This document shows, piece by piece, positions 1 to 8,680 of a stretch of 64,000 nt of DNA. Below the pieces are notes generated by a model. That model was not told the origin of the DNA. It made no database searches and saw only the letters and a program-made list of their open reading frames with translations. Where the stretch lies: NCBI GenBank assembly GCA_017445225.1, contig JAFSUN010000011.1:1-64000 (forward strand), written 5' to 3'. Position 1 is the stretch's first letter; each line of letters begins with the position of its first letter. Source of the DNA: Erysipelotrichaceae bacterium (GTDB taxonomy: Bacteria > Bacillota_I > Bacilli_A > Erysipelotrichales > Erysipelotrichaceae). The position numbers were made by a program, and so were the translations under genes.

Positions 1-9
1 CCATGTTGT

Positions 10-109
10 GTGTGCTAAACTTTGTGTGACATTATCTTGATTCAATTTAGTGTTATCCTCCTTTTGTCTTTCTTTTTAAGCTGGCAGGCTTAGTCAAAGT
101 TTAGCACAC
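10..109. repeat. 15-bp perfect inverted repeat, possible IS end or small MITE
   Basis: A 15-base arm at 10-24 (GTGTGCTAAACTTTG) is matched exactly by its reverse complement at 95-109, with 70 bases between. The outward bases (9 and 110) and inward bases (25 and 94) no longer pair, so the repeat has sharp limits. No coding sequence or U-tract is associated. The spacing is too wide for a simple terminator. It could be a roughly 100-bp miniature transposable element or the internal end of an insertion sequence that begins outside the window. The family cannot be named from this sequence. Confidence 0.45.
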
Positions 110-144
110 TGGGAGGATCTTTTTTCACCGCTGAAGCTCTTATG

Positions 145-170
145 AACCCCGTCACTATGACGGGGTTTTC
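145..170 (+). terminator. Hairpin with short T-run
   Basis: A 10-bp perfect stem (145-154 with 158-167, loop CTA) is followed on the plus strand by TTTTC. It may terminate a plus-strand gene lying left of the window, or serve as a second hairpin behind lon. Together with the inverted repeat at 10-109 and the lon terminator it fills the gene-free first 211 bases. Confidence 0.5.
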
Positions 171-177
171 GGATACA

Positions 178-206
178 AGAAAACAGGCATTATGGTTAAT
201 GCCTGT
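178..206 (-). terminator. Intrinsic terminator of lon
   Basis: A perfect 10-bp stem (183-192 with 197-206, loop TGGT on the plus strand) is followed on the minus strand by TTTTCTTG. It begins six bases after the lon stop codon. Confidence 0.8.
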
Positions 207-211
207 CAGTC

Positions 212-2536
212 TTACTTGCGGATGGCCAGTTCGAGAACCTCATCAACGGTCTTGACCGGGATGAACTTCATCTTGTCCTTGACGCTTTCCGGAATCTCAT
301 CCAGATCCCGCAGATTGTTCTTCGGCAGGATGATCCGGCGGATGTCGCTGCGGTGAGCGGCCATGGTCTTTTCCCTTAAGCCGCCGATCGGCAGCACATT
401 GCCTCTCAGGGTGACTTCACCGGTCATGGCCAGCGAGCTGTCGACCGGTTTGCCGGTCAGAGCGCTGACCACGGCGGTAGTCAGGGTAATGCCGGCAGAG
501 GGGCCGTCCTTCGGAACGGCGCCTTCCGGTACGTGAATGTGAATGTCATGGCTTTCAAAGAATTTCGGATCGATGCCCAGGCGGGCGGCATTGCTCTTGA
601 CATAGCCGACCGCAATGGTGGCACTTTCCTTCATGACATCACCCAGCTGTCCGGTTATTATCAGCATGCCCTTGCCGTCAAAATAGGTAACTTCGATCGG
701 CAGGATGTCACCGCCGAACTGGGTATAGGCCAGACCGGTTGCGACGCCGACCTGATCCTCGTTTTCCTTCTGCCCGTATTCGAACAGTTCCTTGCCCAGC
801 CATTTTTCAATGAGCTTGACGGTAACTCTGACGGTCTTTCTCTCGCCCTTGGTAATGGCCAGAGCGGTCTTGCGGCAGAGGTTGCCGATGTTTCTTTCCA
901 GCTGACGGACCCCGGCTTCCCGGGTATAGTGCCTGACGATGTAGAGAACTTCCTCATCGCCAAGCCGGAAGGTACCCGGTTTTAAGCCGTTGGCGGCCAT
1001 TTCCTTCTTGATCAGGTGTTCAGCGGCGATGTGCATCTTCTCCTCTTCGGTATAGCTGCTCATCTCGATGATTTCCAGACGGTCTCTCAAGGCACTGGGG
1101 ATCGTTGAAAGGTCATTGGCCGTGGCGATGAAAAGCACCTTGCTGAGATCGTAGGGTTCTTCAATGTAGTTATCAGAGAACATGCTGTTCTGCTCAGGGT
1201 CGAGCACCTCCAGCATGGCGCTGCTGGGATCGCCCTTGTAGTCGGCTCCCATCTTGTCCAGTTCATCGATCAGGAAGACCGGATTGATGGTCCCGGCTCT
1301 CTTCATGCCCTGAATGATCCTGCCCGGCATGGAACCGAGGTAGGTCCTTCGGTGGCCTCTGATCTCAGCCTCATCGCGGACACCGCCCAGGGAGATCTTG
1401 ACGAATTCCCTTCCCAGGGCCCGGGCGATCGACTTGGCCAGTGAGGTCTTGCCGACACCCGGCGGACCGGCCAGGCATAAGATCGGCGCCTTCAGCGAGT
1501 TGGTGAGTTTCTGGACGGCGATGTATTCCAGCACTCTCTCCTTGACCTTTTCCAGACCGTAATGGTCTTCTTCCAGGATCCGGGAGATGTCCTTGATGTC
1601 TTCGCGGTCTTCCGACTGCTGCCACCAGGGGATCTTTTCCAGCCAGTCGAGATAATTGCGGATGACAGAGCTTTCGGCGGATACCGAAGGCATCATCTCC
1701 ATCCTTCTGATCTCTTCCATCGCCTTTTTCTTGACGTTTTCCGGATAGGGATTGTTCTGGAACTTTTCCTTCAGGGCATCGGCGTCGTCGTCACTGCCGG
1801 CATCGCCGAGTTCTTCCTTGATGGCTTTCAGTCTTTCTCTTAAGTAGTATTCCTTCTGGGAGTCTTCAATGGAATCCTTTACCTTTTCGTTGATTTCATT
1901 TTCGACTTCCTTCATTTCACGGGTCATTTCAAACTGCTGCAGCAGCAGCAGCAGCCGGCGGTTGATCTCAACGGCTTCCAGGATCTCCTGACGGGCCTGT
2001 AAGCTCATCGGTATGAACTGACCGAACTGGTCAGCGACCTTGTTGGCGGTCATGCCGACAGTGGCCTGACTCATGAAGTCGCGGGGGACGCCCGGTATCT
2101 GGCTGGAAATGTTTTCAAATTCCTGCAGAAGTCTCTTGACCAGCACCAGTTCTTCCTTATTGTCACCGACGATGTCATCGACGACGGAGATGTTCGCCAT
2201 GAACATGTCCTTATTGCGCATCATGACGTTGGCCTGAGCCCGGGCCAGGCCATGGAACTTGACCTTTATGACGTTCTTATCCTGACGGACATGCTTGATG
2301 GAACAAAGCGTTCCGAAACTGTACATGTCGGAAACCGTCGGTTCTTCCACCATGATGTCCTTCTGGGTCACCAGAAAGATCAGGGAATTGTAATCGCTTC
2401 TTGCTTTCTCCAGGGCATTTACACTCAGGGGTCTTCCCACATCAATGACGATGTCCTGATCTGGGAATATGATGACACCACGAGTACAGATCACGGGATA
2501 ATCAACATTCTTGTACATATCTGCATATACACTCAT
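212..2536 (-). CDS. lon: ATP-dependent protease Lon
   Basis: Cytoplasmic AAA+ serine protease (LonA type, 774 residues) that unfolds and degrades damaged and regulatory proteins. The order is an N-terminal substrate-binding domain (about the first 200 residues), a helical linker, an AAA+ module with Walker [10 protein letters not shown] near residue 356 and Walker [10 protein letters not shown], and a C-terminal protease with catalytic Ser in PKDGPSAG and catalytic Lys in the GGLREK segment. The start at 2536 was preferred over an ATG two codons upstream because GGAG then lies 7 bases away instead of one. It follows tig by about 40 bases with no terminator between, so it is probably cotranscribed from the tig and CIRCE promoters. 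In many Bacillota clpX lies between tig and lon; it is absent here. Confidence 0.97.
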   Translation of the reverse strand: MSVYADMYKNVDYPVICTRGVIIFPDQDIVIDVGRPLSVNALEKARSDYNSLIFLVTQKDIMVEEPTVSDMYSFGTLCSIKHVRQDKNVIKVKFHGLARAQANVMMRNKDMFMANISVVDDIVGDNKEELVLVKRLLQEFENISSQIPGVPRDFMSQATVGMTANKVADQFGQFIPMSLQARQEILEAVEINRRLLLLLQQFEMTREMKEVENEINEKVKDSIEDSQKEYYLRERLKAIKEELGDAGSDDDADALKEKFQNNPYPENVKKKAMEEIRRMEMMPSVSAESSVIRNYLDWLEKIPWWQQSEDREDIKDISRILEEDHYGLEKVKERVLEYIAVQKLTNSLKAPILCLAGPPGVGKTSLAKSIARALGREFVKISLGGVRDEAEIRGHRRTYLGSMPGRIIQGMKRAGTINPVFLIDELDKMGADYKGDPSSAMLEVLDPEQNSMFSDNYIEEPYDLSKVLFIATANDLSTIPSALRDRLEIIEMSSYTEEEKMHIAAEHLIKKEMAANGLKPGTFRLGDEEVLYIVRHYTREAGVRQLERNIGNLCRKTALAITKGERKTVRVTVKLIEKWLGKELFEYGQKENEDQVGVATGLAYTQFGGDILPIEVTYFDGKGMLIITGQLGDVMKESATIAVGYVKSNAARLGIDPKFFESHDIHIHVPEGAVPKDGPSAGITLTTAVVSALTGKPVDSSLAMTGEVTLRGNVLPIGGLREKTMAAHRSDIRRIILPKNNLRDLDEIPESVKDKMKFIPVKTVDEVLELAIRK

Positions 2537-2576
2537 AGTCATACTCCTTCCCGGTAGAAAATCGAATTAGTAAAGA

Positions 2577-3878
2577 TTATTCAGCAGCCTCTTCTTTCTT
2601 TTCGAAGCCCTTCTTCAGGGTATCGAGGGCCTGACGCATCTTGACGTCATCCTTCAGGTAATTGGCCGGAACCAGTTCCTTAATCTTTTCAACTTCCATA
2701 CCATACTGTTCGCTCATTGCCTTGTACTCTTCTTCCAGATCCTGTTCGGTCGGATTGATGGCGAGATCATCAGCGATGGCTTCTAATATTAATCTGATTC
2801 TTACTTTCTTTTCAGCTTCCGGTCTTAACTGGACCTTGAAACCCTTCTCATCGGTACCCATGATCTTATAGTACATATCCATCTGCATGCCCTGCTGCTG
2901 GATGCGGTTAACATAGGTATTGAAGGTATCTTCAACTTCACGCTCGATCATGGCCTCCGGTACGGTTACCTGGCAGACATCGCATAAGCCATCCAGCAGA
3001 GTGTTGGTAGCCTTTTCCTCGGCTTCGTTCTTCTTCTGGTTCTTCAGGCCGTCCTTGATGTACTTGGTCAGGTCGTCAACGGTCTTGACATCATCATTGA
3101 GCTTCAGTTCGGTGACGAATTCATCGGTCAGTTCCGGCAGTTTCTTTTCCTTGATGCCGTCGACCTTGACATGGAAGACGACCGGCTGGCCGGCCAGTTC
3201 CTTGACACCGTAATCTTCCGGGAAGGTAACGTTGATGTCCTTTTCCTCATCAGTGGTCATGCCGATCAGCTGATCTTCAAAACCGGGGATGAAGCTTCCG
3301 GAACCGATCTCCAGCGGATACTCGGTACCCTTGCCGCCTTCAAAGGCGACGCCGTCCTTGAAGCCTTCGAAATCGATGACGGCGATATTGCCCTTATCGA
3401 CAACGCCCTCTTCCTTCAGAATTTCCTCAGCCTGTTCCTGGAGGATGGACTTGATCTGTCTGTCAACTTCGTCCTTCTTGACGGAAACCTTGTCTTCCTT
3501 ATACTCTACGGCCTTGTAGTCACCAAGGGTAACTTCCGGATAGACCTCCAGACGGTAGACCAGCTTGGCTTCCTCATCACTGATGGCTTCGACATCCAGG
3601 CTCGGACGGTCAATGATCTTGACCTCCGGGAACTGCTCGAAGCCGTAGTTCAGGGCTTCCTGAGCGATGGCATCAACGGCTTCATACCAGACTTCTCTCT
3701 GGTTGACGGCCTTCTTTACCAGATCAGCCGGGGCATGTCCCGGACGGAACCCCTTTATATGTACCTGCTGGGCAACCTTGCGGAAAGCCTTCTTCTGGGC
3801 TTCCTTCCACTGATCGCCGTCAACGGTAACTCTTAATTCTGCAAAATTGTTTTCTTTCTTTTCGTAAGTCGCTTTCAT
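2577..3878 (-). CDS. tig: Trigger factor, ribosome-associated chaperone and peptidyl-prolyl isomerase
   Basis: Binds at the ribosomal exit tunnel and helps nascent chains fold. The 433-residue length is typical. The ribosome-binding signature appears as GFRPGHAP at about residues 43-50 (family form GFRxGxxP). An FKBP-type isomerase domain follows at about 150-240 (for example SGSFIPGFEDQLIGM), then the long helical C-terminal chaperone domain. A strong AAAGGAG lies 7 bases before the ATG. It has its own promoter upstream (3903-3931) and is also downstream of the CIRCE-controlled gene, so basal and heat-responsive transcription are both possible. Confidence 0.97.
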   Translation of the reverse strand: MKATYEKKENNFAELRVTVDGDQWKEAQKKAFRKVAQQVHIKGFRPGHAPADLVKKAVNQREVWYEAVDAIAQEALNYGFEQFPEVKIIDRPSLDVEAISDEEAKLVYRLEVYPEVTLGDYKAVEYKEDKVSVKKDEVDRQIKSILQEQAEEILKEEGVVDKGNIAVIDFEGFKDGVAFEGGKGTEYPLEIGSGSFIPGFEDQLIGMTTDEEKDINVTFPEDYGVKELAGQPVVFHVKVDGIKEKKLPELTDEFVTELKLNDDVKTVDDLTKYIKDGLKNQKKNEAEEKATNTLLDGLCDVCQVTVPEAMIEREVEDTFNTYVNRIQQQGMQMDMYYKIMGTDEKGFKVQLRPEAEKKVRIRLILEAIADDLAINPTEQDLEEEYKAMSEQYGMEVEKIKELVPANYLKDDVKMRQALDTLKKGFEKKEEAAE

Positions 3879-3902
3879 GTTTATCTCCTTTTAATCCTGT
3901 TC

Positions 3903-3931
3903 ATTATACTTACAATGGTCATCTTAATCAA
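3903..3931 (-). promoter_or_regulatory. Sigma-70-type promoter for tig-lon
   Basis: On the minus strand TTGATT and TATAAT are separated by exactly 17 bases, in the short gap between the DUF3196-like gene and tig. It carries no CIRCE element, so it could supply HrcA-independent expression of tig and lon. Confidence 0.75.
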
Positions 3932-3932
3932 C

Positions 3933-4646
3933 TCAGATAACCAATTCCTCAATCATTTCTGCGGTCAGATCATGCCTCTGGGCAAACTCCCGCAGCCCTT
4001 CCTCATCGCCATAAGCCCTGAATACATAGGCGGCAACGCGGTAAGCCAGGTTTTCCTCATTTTCCAGTGACTGCGGGTACCTCTGGTAGGCATGCTGCAG
4101 CAGGACCTGATGGCACAGCTGCATGAAGGACGGATTCTCGTTTTCAAACAATTCCGTCAGCTGCTGCCAGGTTCTCCTCAGCCCTTCATCGTCAGTAACA
4201 TCCTTAAGTTCATCGGGTACGACCGTTCTGATTTTCTTACCGTCTCGGTAGCTCAGAGGCGTCCTGATGCCCTGCTTCTGGCACAGCTGCAGTAGCAGGG
4301 AGACCATCATCCGGTCACCGGTCTCATCGAGCAGGTATTCCTGAATGATCCCGAGGTAGTTGCGGATGTTGCTTCTGTTAAGGGTGTTCAGCGCTTTGTA
4401 GGCACTGTCAGAATCCTTCCGGAGATAAGTTCCGACTTCTTCCGGCGTCAGGAGAATGTTGACCCTTTCCTTTATAAGATAGGGATCCACTTCCTTCTTG
4501 AGCTTTTCCAGTTCCTTGAGAACGTCAGAAGGCACGTATGGCATCGACAGTTCCTGCTTCAGCAGTTCACTGGCCTTCTGCCAGGCCTGCCGGTCCATGG
4601 CGTTGTGAATGCGTTCCAATATTTCAGCATAGTAATTGTCGGCCAT
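3933..4646 (-). CDS. DUF3196-like helical protein, heat-shock operon
   Basis: A 237-residue soluble, alpha-helical protein with no signal peptide or membrane segment. Its N-terminal pattern (MADNYYAEILERIHNAMD, then KASELLKQEL) resembles the DUF3196 family known from Mollicutes and Erysipelotrichia, which has a TPR-like fold and no assigned function. The start at 4646 is supported by AAAGGAG 7 bases upstream; a longer reading with seven extra residues has no ribosome binding site. It is the first gene behind a consensus promoter overlapped by a CIRCE operator and is followed by tig and lon. The context suggests a role in protein quality control or early folding. The function is inferred from neighbourhood only. 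Confidence 0.7.
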   Translation of the reverse strand: MADNYYAEILERIHNAMDRQAWQKASELLKQELSMPYVPSDVLKELEKLKKEVDPYLIKERVNILLTPEEVGTYLRKDSDSAYKALNTLNRSNIRNYLGIIQEYLLDETGDRMMVSLLLQLCQKQGIRTPLSYRDGKKIRTVVPDELKDVTDDEGLRRTWQQLTELFENENPSFMQLCHQVLLQHAYQRYPQSLENEENLAYRVAAYVFRAYGDEEGLREFAQRHDLTAEMIEELVI

Positions 4647-4672
4647 CGTTTTTCTCCTTTCCAGCAAGATAC

Positions 4673-4714
4673 ATTATAACAGTTTATTTAGCACTGTCAA
4701 TATTTGAGTGCTAA
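4673..4714 (-). promoter_or_regulatory. Consensus promoter overlapped by a CIRCE (HrcA) operator
   Basis: CIRCE has the form TTAGCACTC-N9-GAGTGCTAA. Read on the minus strand, the left arm at 4706-4714 is exact and the right arm at 4688-4696 is CAGTGCTAA, one mismatch, with a spacer of exactly 9. Overlapping it, TTGACA (4695-4700) and TATAAT (4673-4678) are both perfect hexamers 16 bases apart, and the ATG of the DUF3196-like gene lies 27 bases past the -10. HrcA bound here would cover the -35. This predicts heat-shock induction of the DUF3196-like gene, tig and lon. Confidence 0.92.
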
Positions 4715-4782
4715 AGCTTTTTATCTGTTCTCCCTGCTCCATAGGTATTATAATGATAATGCTGAAAGAGAGGATGATAATC

Positions 4783-5454
4783 ATGGATAAGAAGCTGTTA
4801 AGGGAAGCCGTTATCAAGTTTACGGCCGGCATCATTCTGGTCGGAGCACTGCTGTTTGTGCCAGCCGGCACTCTTAAGTGGTCCAATGGCTGGCTCTTCA
4901 TGGGCGTCCTGTTCATTCCCATGTTCATCGCCGGCATCGTCATGTATCTGAAAGCCCCGGCCCTGTTGAGAAGCCGTCTCAGTGCCAGGGAAAAGGAAGC
5001 CACCCAGCAGGGTGTCATCAGGTACAGCGGCTTGATGTTTCTGGCGGCCTTCATCGTCGCCGGTCTGAACTTCCGCTTTGGCTGGACTTCCCTGCCCGCC
5101 TTCGTGGTAACCGGAGCCGTCATCGTCTTTCTGCTTTCCTACCTGATGTTTGCCGAGGTCTTAAGGGAGAACGCCTATCTGTCACGGACCATTGAGGTAC
5201 AGGAAAACCAGACCGTTGTCGATACCGGACTGTACGGCATCGTCAGACACCCGATGTACAGTGCCACCGTCCTGCTGTTTCTTTCCATGGGGCTGATCCT
5301 GAATTCGATCATCTCCTTCGTGATCATGCTGGCCTACATACCCCTGATCGTTACCCGCATCAGAAACGAGGAAGAAGTTCTGGAAAGAGAGCTGAACGGC
5401 TATGTCGAATACGAAAAGAAGATCCGCTGGCGCCTGCTCCCCTTCATCTGGTAA
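4783..5454 (+). CDS. Isoprenylcysteine carboxyl methyltransferase-like membrane protein
   Basis: A 223-residue integral membrane protein of the ICMT/phospholipid methyltransferase superfamily. Four to six hydrophobic segments are followed by the C-terminal signature YGIVRHPMYS and the EEEVLERELNGYVEYEKK region ending near RLLPFIW, which in this superfamily forms the S-adenosylmethionine pocket. The substrate cannot be deduced; bacterial homologues mostly have no known one. The start at 4783 has GAGG 9 bases upstream; an ATG at 4774 sits too close to it. A TATAAT at 4749-4754 gives a plausible -10 without a clear -35. It diverges from the CIRCE promoter, whose operator ends about 35 bases before this -10. 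Confidence 0.75.
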   Translation: MDKKLLREAVIKFTAGIILVGALLFVPAGTLKWSNGWLFMGVLFIPMFIAGIVMYLKAPALLRSRLSAREKEATQQGVIRYSGLMFLAAFIVAGLNFRFGWTSLPAFVVTGAVIVFLLSYLMFAEVLRENAYLSRTIEVQENQTVVDTGLYGIVRHPMYSATVLLFLSMGLILNSIISFVIMLAYIPLIVTRIRNEEEVLERELNGYVEYEKKIRWRLLPFIW

Positions 5455-5515
5455 GGGGCAGATACTTTCCAGCTGGGAGAATTTGTTATAGAATGTGAGT
5501 ATGGAGAAAGAAAAA

Positions 5516-6109
5516 ATGAATGTAAAGTATAAGGACAAGCTCATTAAGATACTGCTGGCTCTGGTCATTGCCATGGGCTGCTTTCTGATCGGCTACTTCT
5601 CCCGCCCCAAGGAAGAGACCGGCCCTTCCCATTCCTCGGTGACCATTGAGGCAACCGTCAGGGAGCTGGCCGAGTTCACGACGCTGGAATACAACTATAC
5701 CAACATCGGCAAGTTTGAAAACCACAAGGAATTCTACGGCTGGGTGATCCCCTTCACCACCAGTCAGTTCATCGTGACCTATGACGGATCCATCAAGATC
5801 GGCATGGACATGAAGCAGGCAGCCGTTATTCAGAATGATAAGGAAGTTACCGTCCATCTGCCGGCCGCCCGGATCGTATCCCACACCATCGATTACGATT
5901 CCCTGGAGGTGATGGATGAGACCTACAGCATCTTCACCCCGATCGTCATCACTGACTACAATGCCTTCTACCGCGATCAGAGCATCGTCATGGAAAACAA
6001 GGTCATCGAAAAAGGCCTGCTGAGCGAGGCCCGGGAGAGCGGCATCAAGTATGTCGAGCAGCTGTTAAAGAACATCCTGCCGGAGGACTATAAGATAACC
6101 GTAAAATAA
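5516..6109 (+). CDS. DUF4230 family membrane-anchored protein
   Basis: A 197-residue protein with one N-terminal membrane anchor (about residues 8-26, KILLALVIAMGCFLIGYF) and an exported domain. The pattern ELAEFTTLEYNYTNIG, then FIVTYDGSIKIGMDM, then VTVHLPAARI matches DUF4230, a family of unknown function found mostly in anaerobic Bacillota and Bacteroidota. The start at 5516 follows GGAG by 9 bases; an ATG five codons upstream is possible but has a poorer site. It lies about 60 bases after the ICMT-like gene on the same strand and may be cotranscribed, ending at a strong terminator. Confidence 0.75.
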   Translation: MNVKYKDKLIKILLALVIAMGCFLIGYFSRPKEETGPSHSSVTIEATVRELAEFTTLEYNYTNIGKFENHKEFYGWVIPFTTSQFIVTYDGSIKIGMDMKQAAVIQNDKEVTVHLPAARIVSHTIDYDSLEVMDETYSIFTPIVITDYNAFYRDQSIVMENKVIEKGLLSEARESGIKYVEQLLKNILPEDYKITVK

Positions 6110-6135
6110 GAGCTGAAATCAGCTCTTATTTGTTT
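6104..6135. terminator. Bidirectional terminator between convergent genes
   Basis: A perfect 12-bp stem (6104-6115 with 6120-6131, loop AAAT) is followed by GTTTT on the plus strand and by TTTTA on the minus strand. It separates the DUF4230 gene from plsC and overlaps both stop regions. Confidence 0.88.
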
Positions 6136-6761
6136 TCCAGATACATCTGCTCCATGAGGGAGCGGATTTTTTCATTGGCCGCTTCCAGATCCTCATCCTT
6201 CCCGATCCAGACCGGATCGGCGAAATAGACCCGGGCCTTATCGATCAACGGCCGGTACTTCCCGCAGCATACCACCAGCGGAATGATCGGTGCTCCGGTC
6301 TCCTGCGCCATCTTCACGGCTCCGAACTTGAACGGCAGCAACGGTTCGGCAGTCCGATTGCGGGTCCCCTCCGGGAAAACGCCGATAACATTGCCCATTT
6401 CCAGTACCCGGATGGCAGCGGCCAGGCTCTTGCCGTCATGGCTGTTACGGTCCACCGGAATCGTCCGGGCCCCGCGGAACAGAAAGCCGAAGAGGCCTTC
6501 ATGGAGTTCCTTCTTGGCCAGGTATCTGATGGTCCGGCGAGTCGAAGTAATGATGAAGCCGGCATCGGGCAGCGAACGGTGATTGCTGGCGAGAATGACC
6601 GGCCCGTCCTTGGGAATCTTTTCCCTTCCGCAGAAGGAAGGACGGTACAGAGCATATGAAAGCGCCATGCACAGGAGCCTCAGTAACCGGTAGGCTCCGT
6701 CATCCGCTGTTGCATATTTCTCACTGAACTGCTCTTCCTTTAATCTGTCATCGCTTTCCAT
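6126..6761 (-). CDS. plsC: 1-acyl-sn-glycerol-3-phosphate acyltransferase (PlsC family)
   Basis: Transfers an acyl chain to lysophosphatidate at the membrane, giving phosphatidate for phospholipid synthesis. The 211-residue product carries the acyltransferase motifs in order: NHRSLPD (NHx4D, residues 60-66), the segment ending RGARTIPVDR (about 97-105), FPEGTRN (129-135) and APIIPLVV. One N-terminal hydrophobic stretch (about 28-40) may touch the membrane. The start is ATG 6761 with AGGT about 10 bases upstream; TTG 6767 is less likely. It is a single gene with its own stop in the bidirectional terminator. Related acyltransferases with other acceptors share these motifs, so the exact substrate is an inference. 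Confidence 0.85.
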   Translation of the reverse strand: MESDDRLKEEQFSEKYATADDGAYRLLRLLCMALSYALYRPSFCGREKIPKDGPVILASNHRSLPDAGFIITSTRRTIRYLAKKELHEGLFGFLFRGARTIPVDRNSHDGKSLAAAIRVLEMGNVIGVFPEGTRNRTAEPLLPFKFGAVKMAQETGAPIIPLVVCCGKYRPLIDKARVYFADPVWIGKDEDLEAANEKIRSLMEQMYLENK

Positions 6762-6920
6762 TAACAATTACCTGTTCTTACTCATATCATTTACACTTCC
6801 ACAATGCCATCGGATAATTCCGCAGTCACTCGACAATCCCGGCATTCTCAAAAAGCTATTCCGACTTATATTCCTCTGCCATGAATCTTCAGGCAGACAT
6901 CAGGATCATTTTGAACAGCA

Positions 6921-7619
6921 TTATGGCTCATAGGGAAGCGTGTCACTCCACGGTTCCACCGCAATGGCCCTGTAGATGTACGGTTCCCCTTTCTTCTTCG
7001 CTTCCTTCAGTTCACCGTTCGTGTAGATAGCGGTTATTCTGAGGCCGACATGTGGTTCTCTGGACAGAAGAACATTCCGAAGTTTCTGTTCAATCACTGT
7101 TTCATCGTTAATCAGGAAACGGTCAATGCTCATTCCCTGATTGAGAAAAACCACAAGATCAAGCGATGATTCATCGTATCTATTATAGGAAGACACCTGG
7201 CCATATGCTATTTTGATCCGCTGTTGTTTATCAAGGTTCATCTGCCTGCTGAGATAAAACTGGTAAATTACCAATAACATCACTGCCACGGCAGCACCCA
7301 GCACCCAAAGCAGTTTTTTTCCTTTTACGGCCCGGGAGTTGAGCCGGTTGTTTTCCTGAACAACACTGGAGAGATTATCCTCCAGTTTTTCAGTATAATG
7401 CTGCTCATCAAGGCGTTCACCGCTGATGAATTCATTGAATGAGATACCGAACAGTTCACAGAGTTCCTTGATGATCTGGATGTCCGGAAGACATTTGCCG
7501 TTTTCCCACTTTGATACGGCCCTGTCACTGACAGAGAACTTCTCTGCCAGCTGTTTCTGTGTTAATCCCTGTTCTTTTCTTAACTGGGCTATGAACTTTC
7601 CGATTCTGATCTGATCCAT
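6921..7619 (-). CDS. XRE-family regulator with a C-terminal membrane anchor
   Basis: A 232-residue protein with a helix-turn-helix of the XRE/Cro type at about residues 6-60 (LTQKQLAEKFSVSDRAVSKW), one transmembrane segment at about 101-123, and a C-terminal domain of about 105 residues that should lie outside the membrane. Such a layout suggests a one-component sensor that passes an extracytoplasmic signal to DNA; target and ligand are unknown. The start has AGGAGG about 8 bases upstream. A 45-codon reading frame with its own good ribosome site overlaps this start. A second XRE/membrane regulator lies upstream. The 152 bases between this gene and plsC hold no recognised feature. Confidence 0.75.
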   Translation of the reverse strand: MDQIRIGKFIAQLRKEQGLTQKQLAEKFSVSDRAVSKWENGKCLPDIQIIKELCELFGISFNEFISGERLDEQHYTEKLEDNLSSVVQENNRLNSRAVKGKKLLWVLGAAVAVMLLVIYQFYLSRQMNLDKQQRIKIAYGQVSSYNRYDESSLDLVVFLNQGMSIDRFLINDETVIEQKLRNVLLSREPHVGLRITAIYTNGELKEAKKKGEPYIYRAIAVEPWSDTLPYEP

Positions 7620-7726
7620 CTTCCCTGCCTCCTATGCCTAAATCTTAAGCCCTTTTCTGCCAGATTGAAAACAAACCTGTGGTTGAGTTGGCTATTCTGG
7701 CTTGGAGATCTTTCCCTGTCCTGCAT
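7589..7726 (-). CDS. Possible upstream open reading frame overlapping the XRE gene start
   Basis: A 45-codon frame begins at ATG 7726, with GGGGAG six bases upstream, and ends at TAG 7589-7591, about 30 bases inside the XRE gene. Its predicted product is basic and resembles no family known to me. It fills part of the 237-base gap between the two XRE genes, where a TACAAT preceded by TG (about 7752-7757) could be a promoter -10. It may be a translated leader that tunes the XRE gene or simply chance. Confidence 0.22.
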   Translation of the reverse strand: MQDRERSPSQNSQLNHRFVFNLAEKGLRFRHRRQGRWIRSESESS

Positions 7727-7856
7727 CTCAATCTCCCCATATACCAGAAGGATATTGTATCACATCAGCCCTTGCTATAGTACGCCTGTGCTGTTTTGAT
7801 TCAGTTCTCACGCTGCTTTGGCTGACCGACAAACCGGATACGGTATCAGCAGGTCA

Positions 7857-8663
7857 TCAGCTGTCATCTCGCTTGCGGCGGTTTTCGGCAATCAGGGTAT
7901 ATGTGCAATGGGCTGACCAGAACAGATAAACTGCCATGGTTGCCACTAGAAGGAATTCCATGCTGTCAGGAACCATTGCCGACAGACCGAATGCCGGACC
8001 ATTGACAAGCAGCAGCAGGGCATTGACCATTATTCCCGGTGAGGAGTCCTTCAGAAGAGCATAATTGACGAGCAGATTTACCAGCGCTGCCAGGGAATAG
8101 ATCAGGAACATTCTCTGACTGAAGCCATTATTACGCTTCCTGAGCACAAGAAAGCTTACCGCCGTTACATAAAGAACCGACGTCAGGACCGCGATGCCCC
8201 GGGTAGGGGTATTCAGCACCAGCCAGCAGAAACAGATCCCGGCGCTGAAGAGATGGATCAGCAGCAGATACAGCCAGCTCAGATCATCCCTGCCGGCACT
8301 CTGCCGGTCAAAGGCGGTCCTGTTCAATTCATTTTTAAAGTCATCAAGCTGTTCACTGATGTTTTGTTCGGTCTGAACGAGGCGGCTGTTAATGCCGTTT
8401 ATGCCGTCACTGACCCGGGTAAGTTTCCGGTCTACCTCCCTTTCAATGCTCAGCTGGCCGGAAAAGACCTCCTCAAGTGAAATGCCGAAATAATTAACGA
8501 TGTTGACGACATCATTCATGGTCGGCAAAGCCGAGCCCTTTTCCCAGCGGCCGACGGTTCGCTCCGATACCCCGAGAACGTCAGCCAGATCCGTCTGGCT
8601 AAGGTTATTCCTTTTTCTTAATTCGGCCAGAAAACGGGCTATTTTCTCATTATCAAGTTCCAT
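7857..8663 (-). CDS. XRE-family regulator fused to a multi-span membrane domain
   Basis: A 268-residue protein with an XRE helix-turn-helix at about residues 7-61 (LSQTDLADVLGVSERTVGRW), a likely coiled-coil linker at about 70-118, and four or five transmembrane segments between about 128 and 260. The architecture is common in Bacillota but functionally unassigned; it probably ties DNA binding to a membrane state. GGGGGA lies six bases before the ATG. It follows the small anchored protein gene by 17 bases, so the two are probably one operon and the small protein may be its signal partner or target. Confidence 0.72.
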   Translation of the reverse strand: MELDNEKIARFLAELRKRNNLSQTDLADVLGVSERTVGRWEKGSALPTMNDVVNIVNYFGISLEEVFSGQLSIEREVDRKLTRVSDGINGINSRLVQTEQNISEQLDDFKNELNRTAFDRQSAGRDDLSWLYLLLIHLFSAGICFCWLVLNTPTRGIAVLTSVLYVTAVSFLVLRKRNNGFSQRMFLIYSLAALVNLLVNYALLKDSSPGIMVNALLLLVNGPAFGLSAMVPDSMEFLLVATMAVYLFWSAHCTYTLIAENRRKRDDS

Positions 8664-8680
8664 TTATATCCCCCATTACC

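Noticed and set aside
3171-3836. Long plus-strand reading frame opposite tig
   Set aside because: It is antisense to a confident gene, lacks a ribosome site, and its composition follows from the codon bias of tig.
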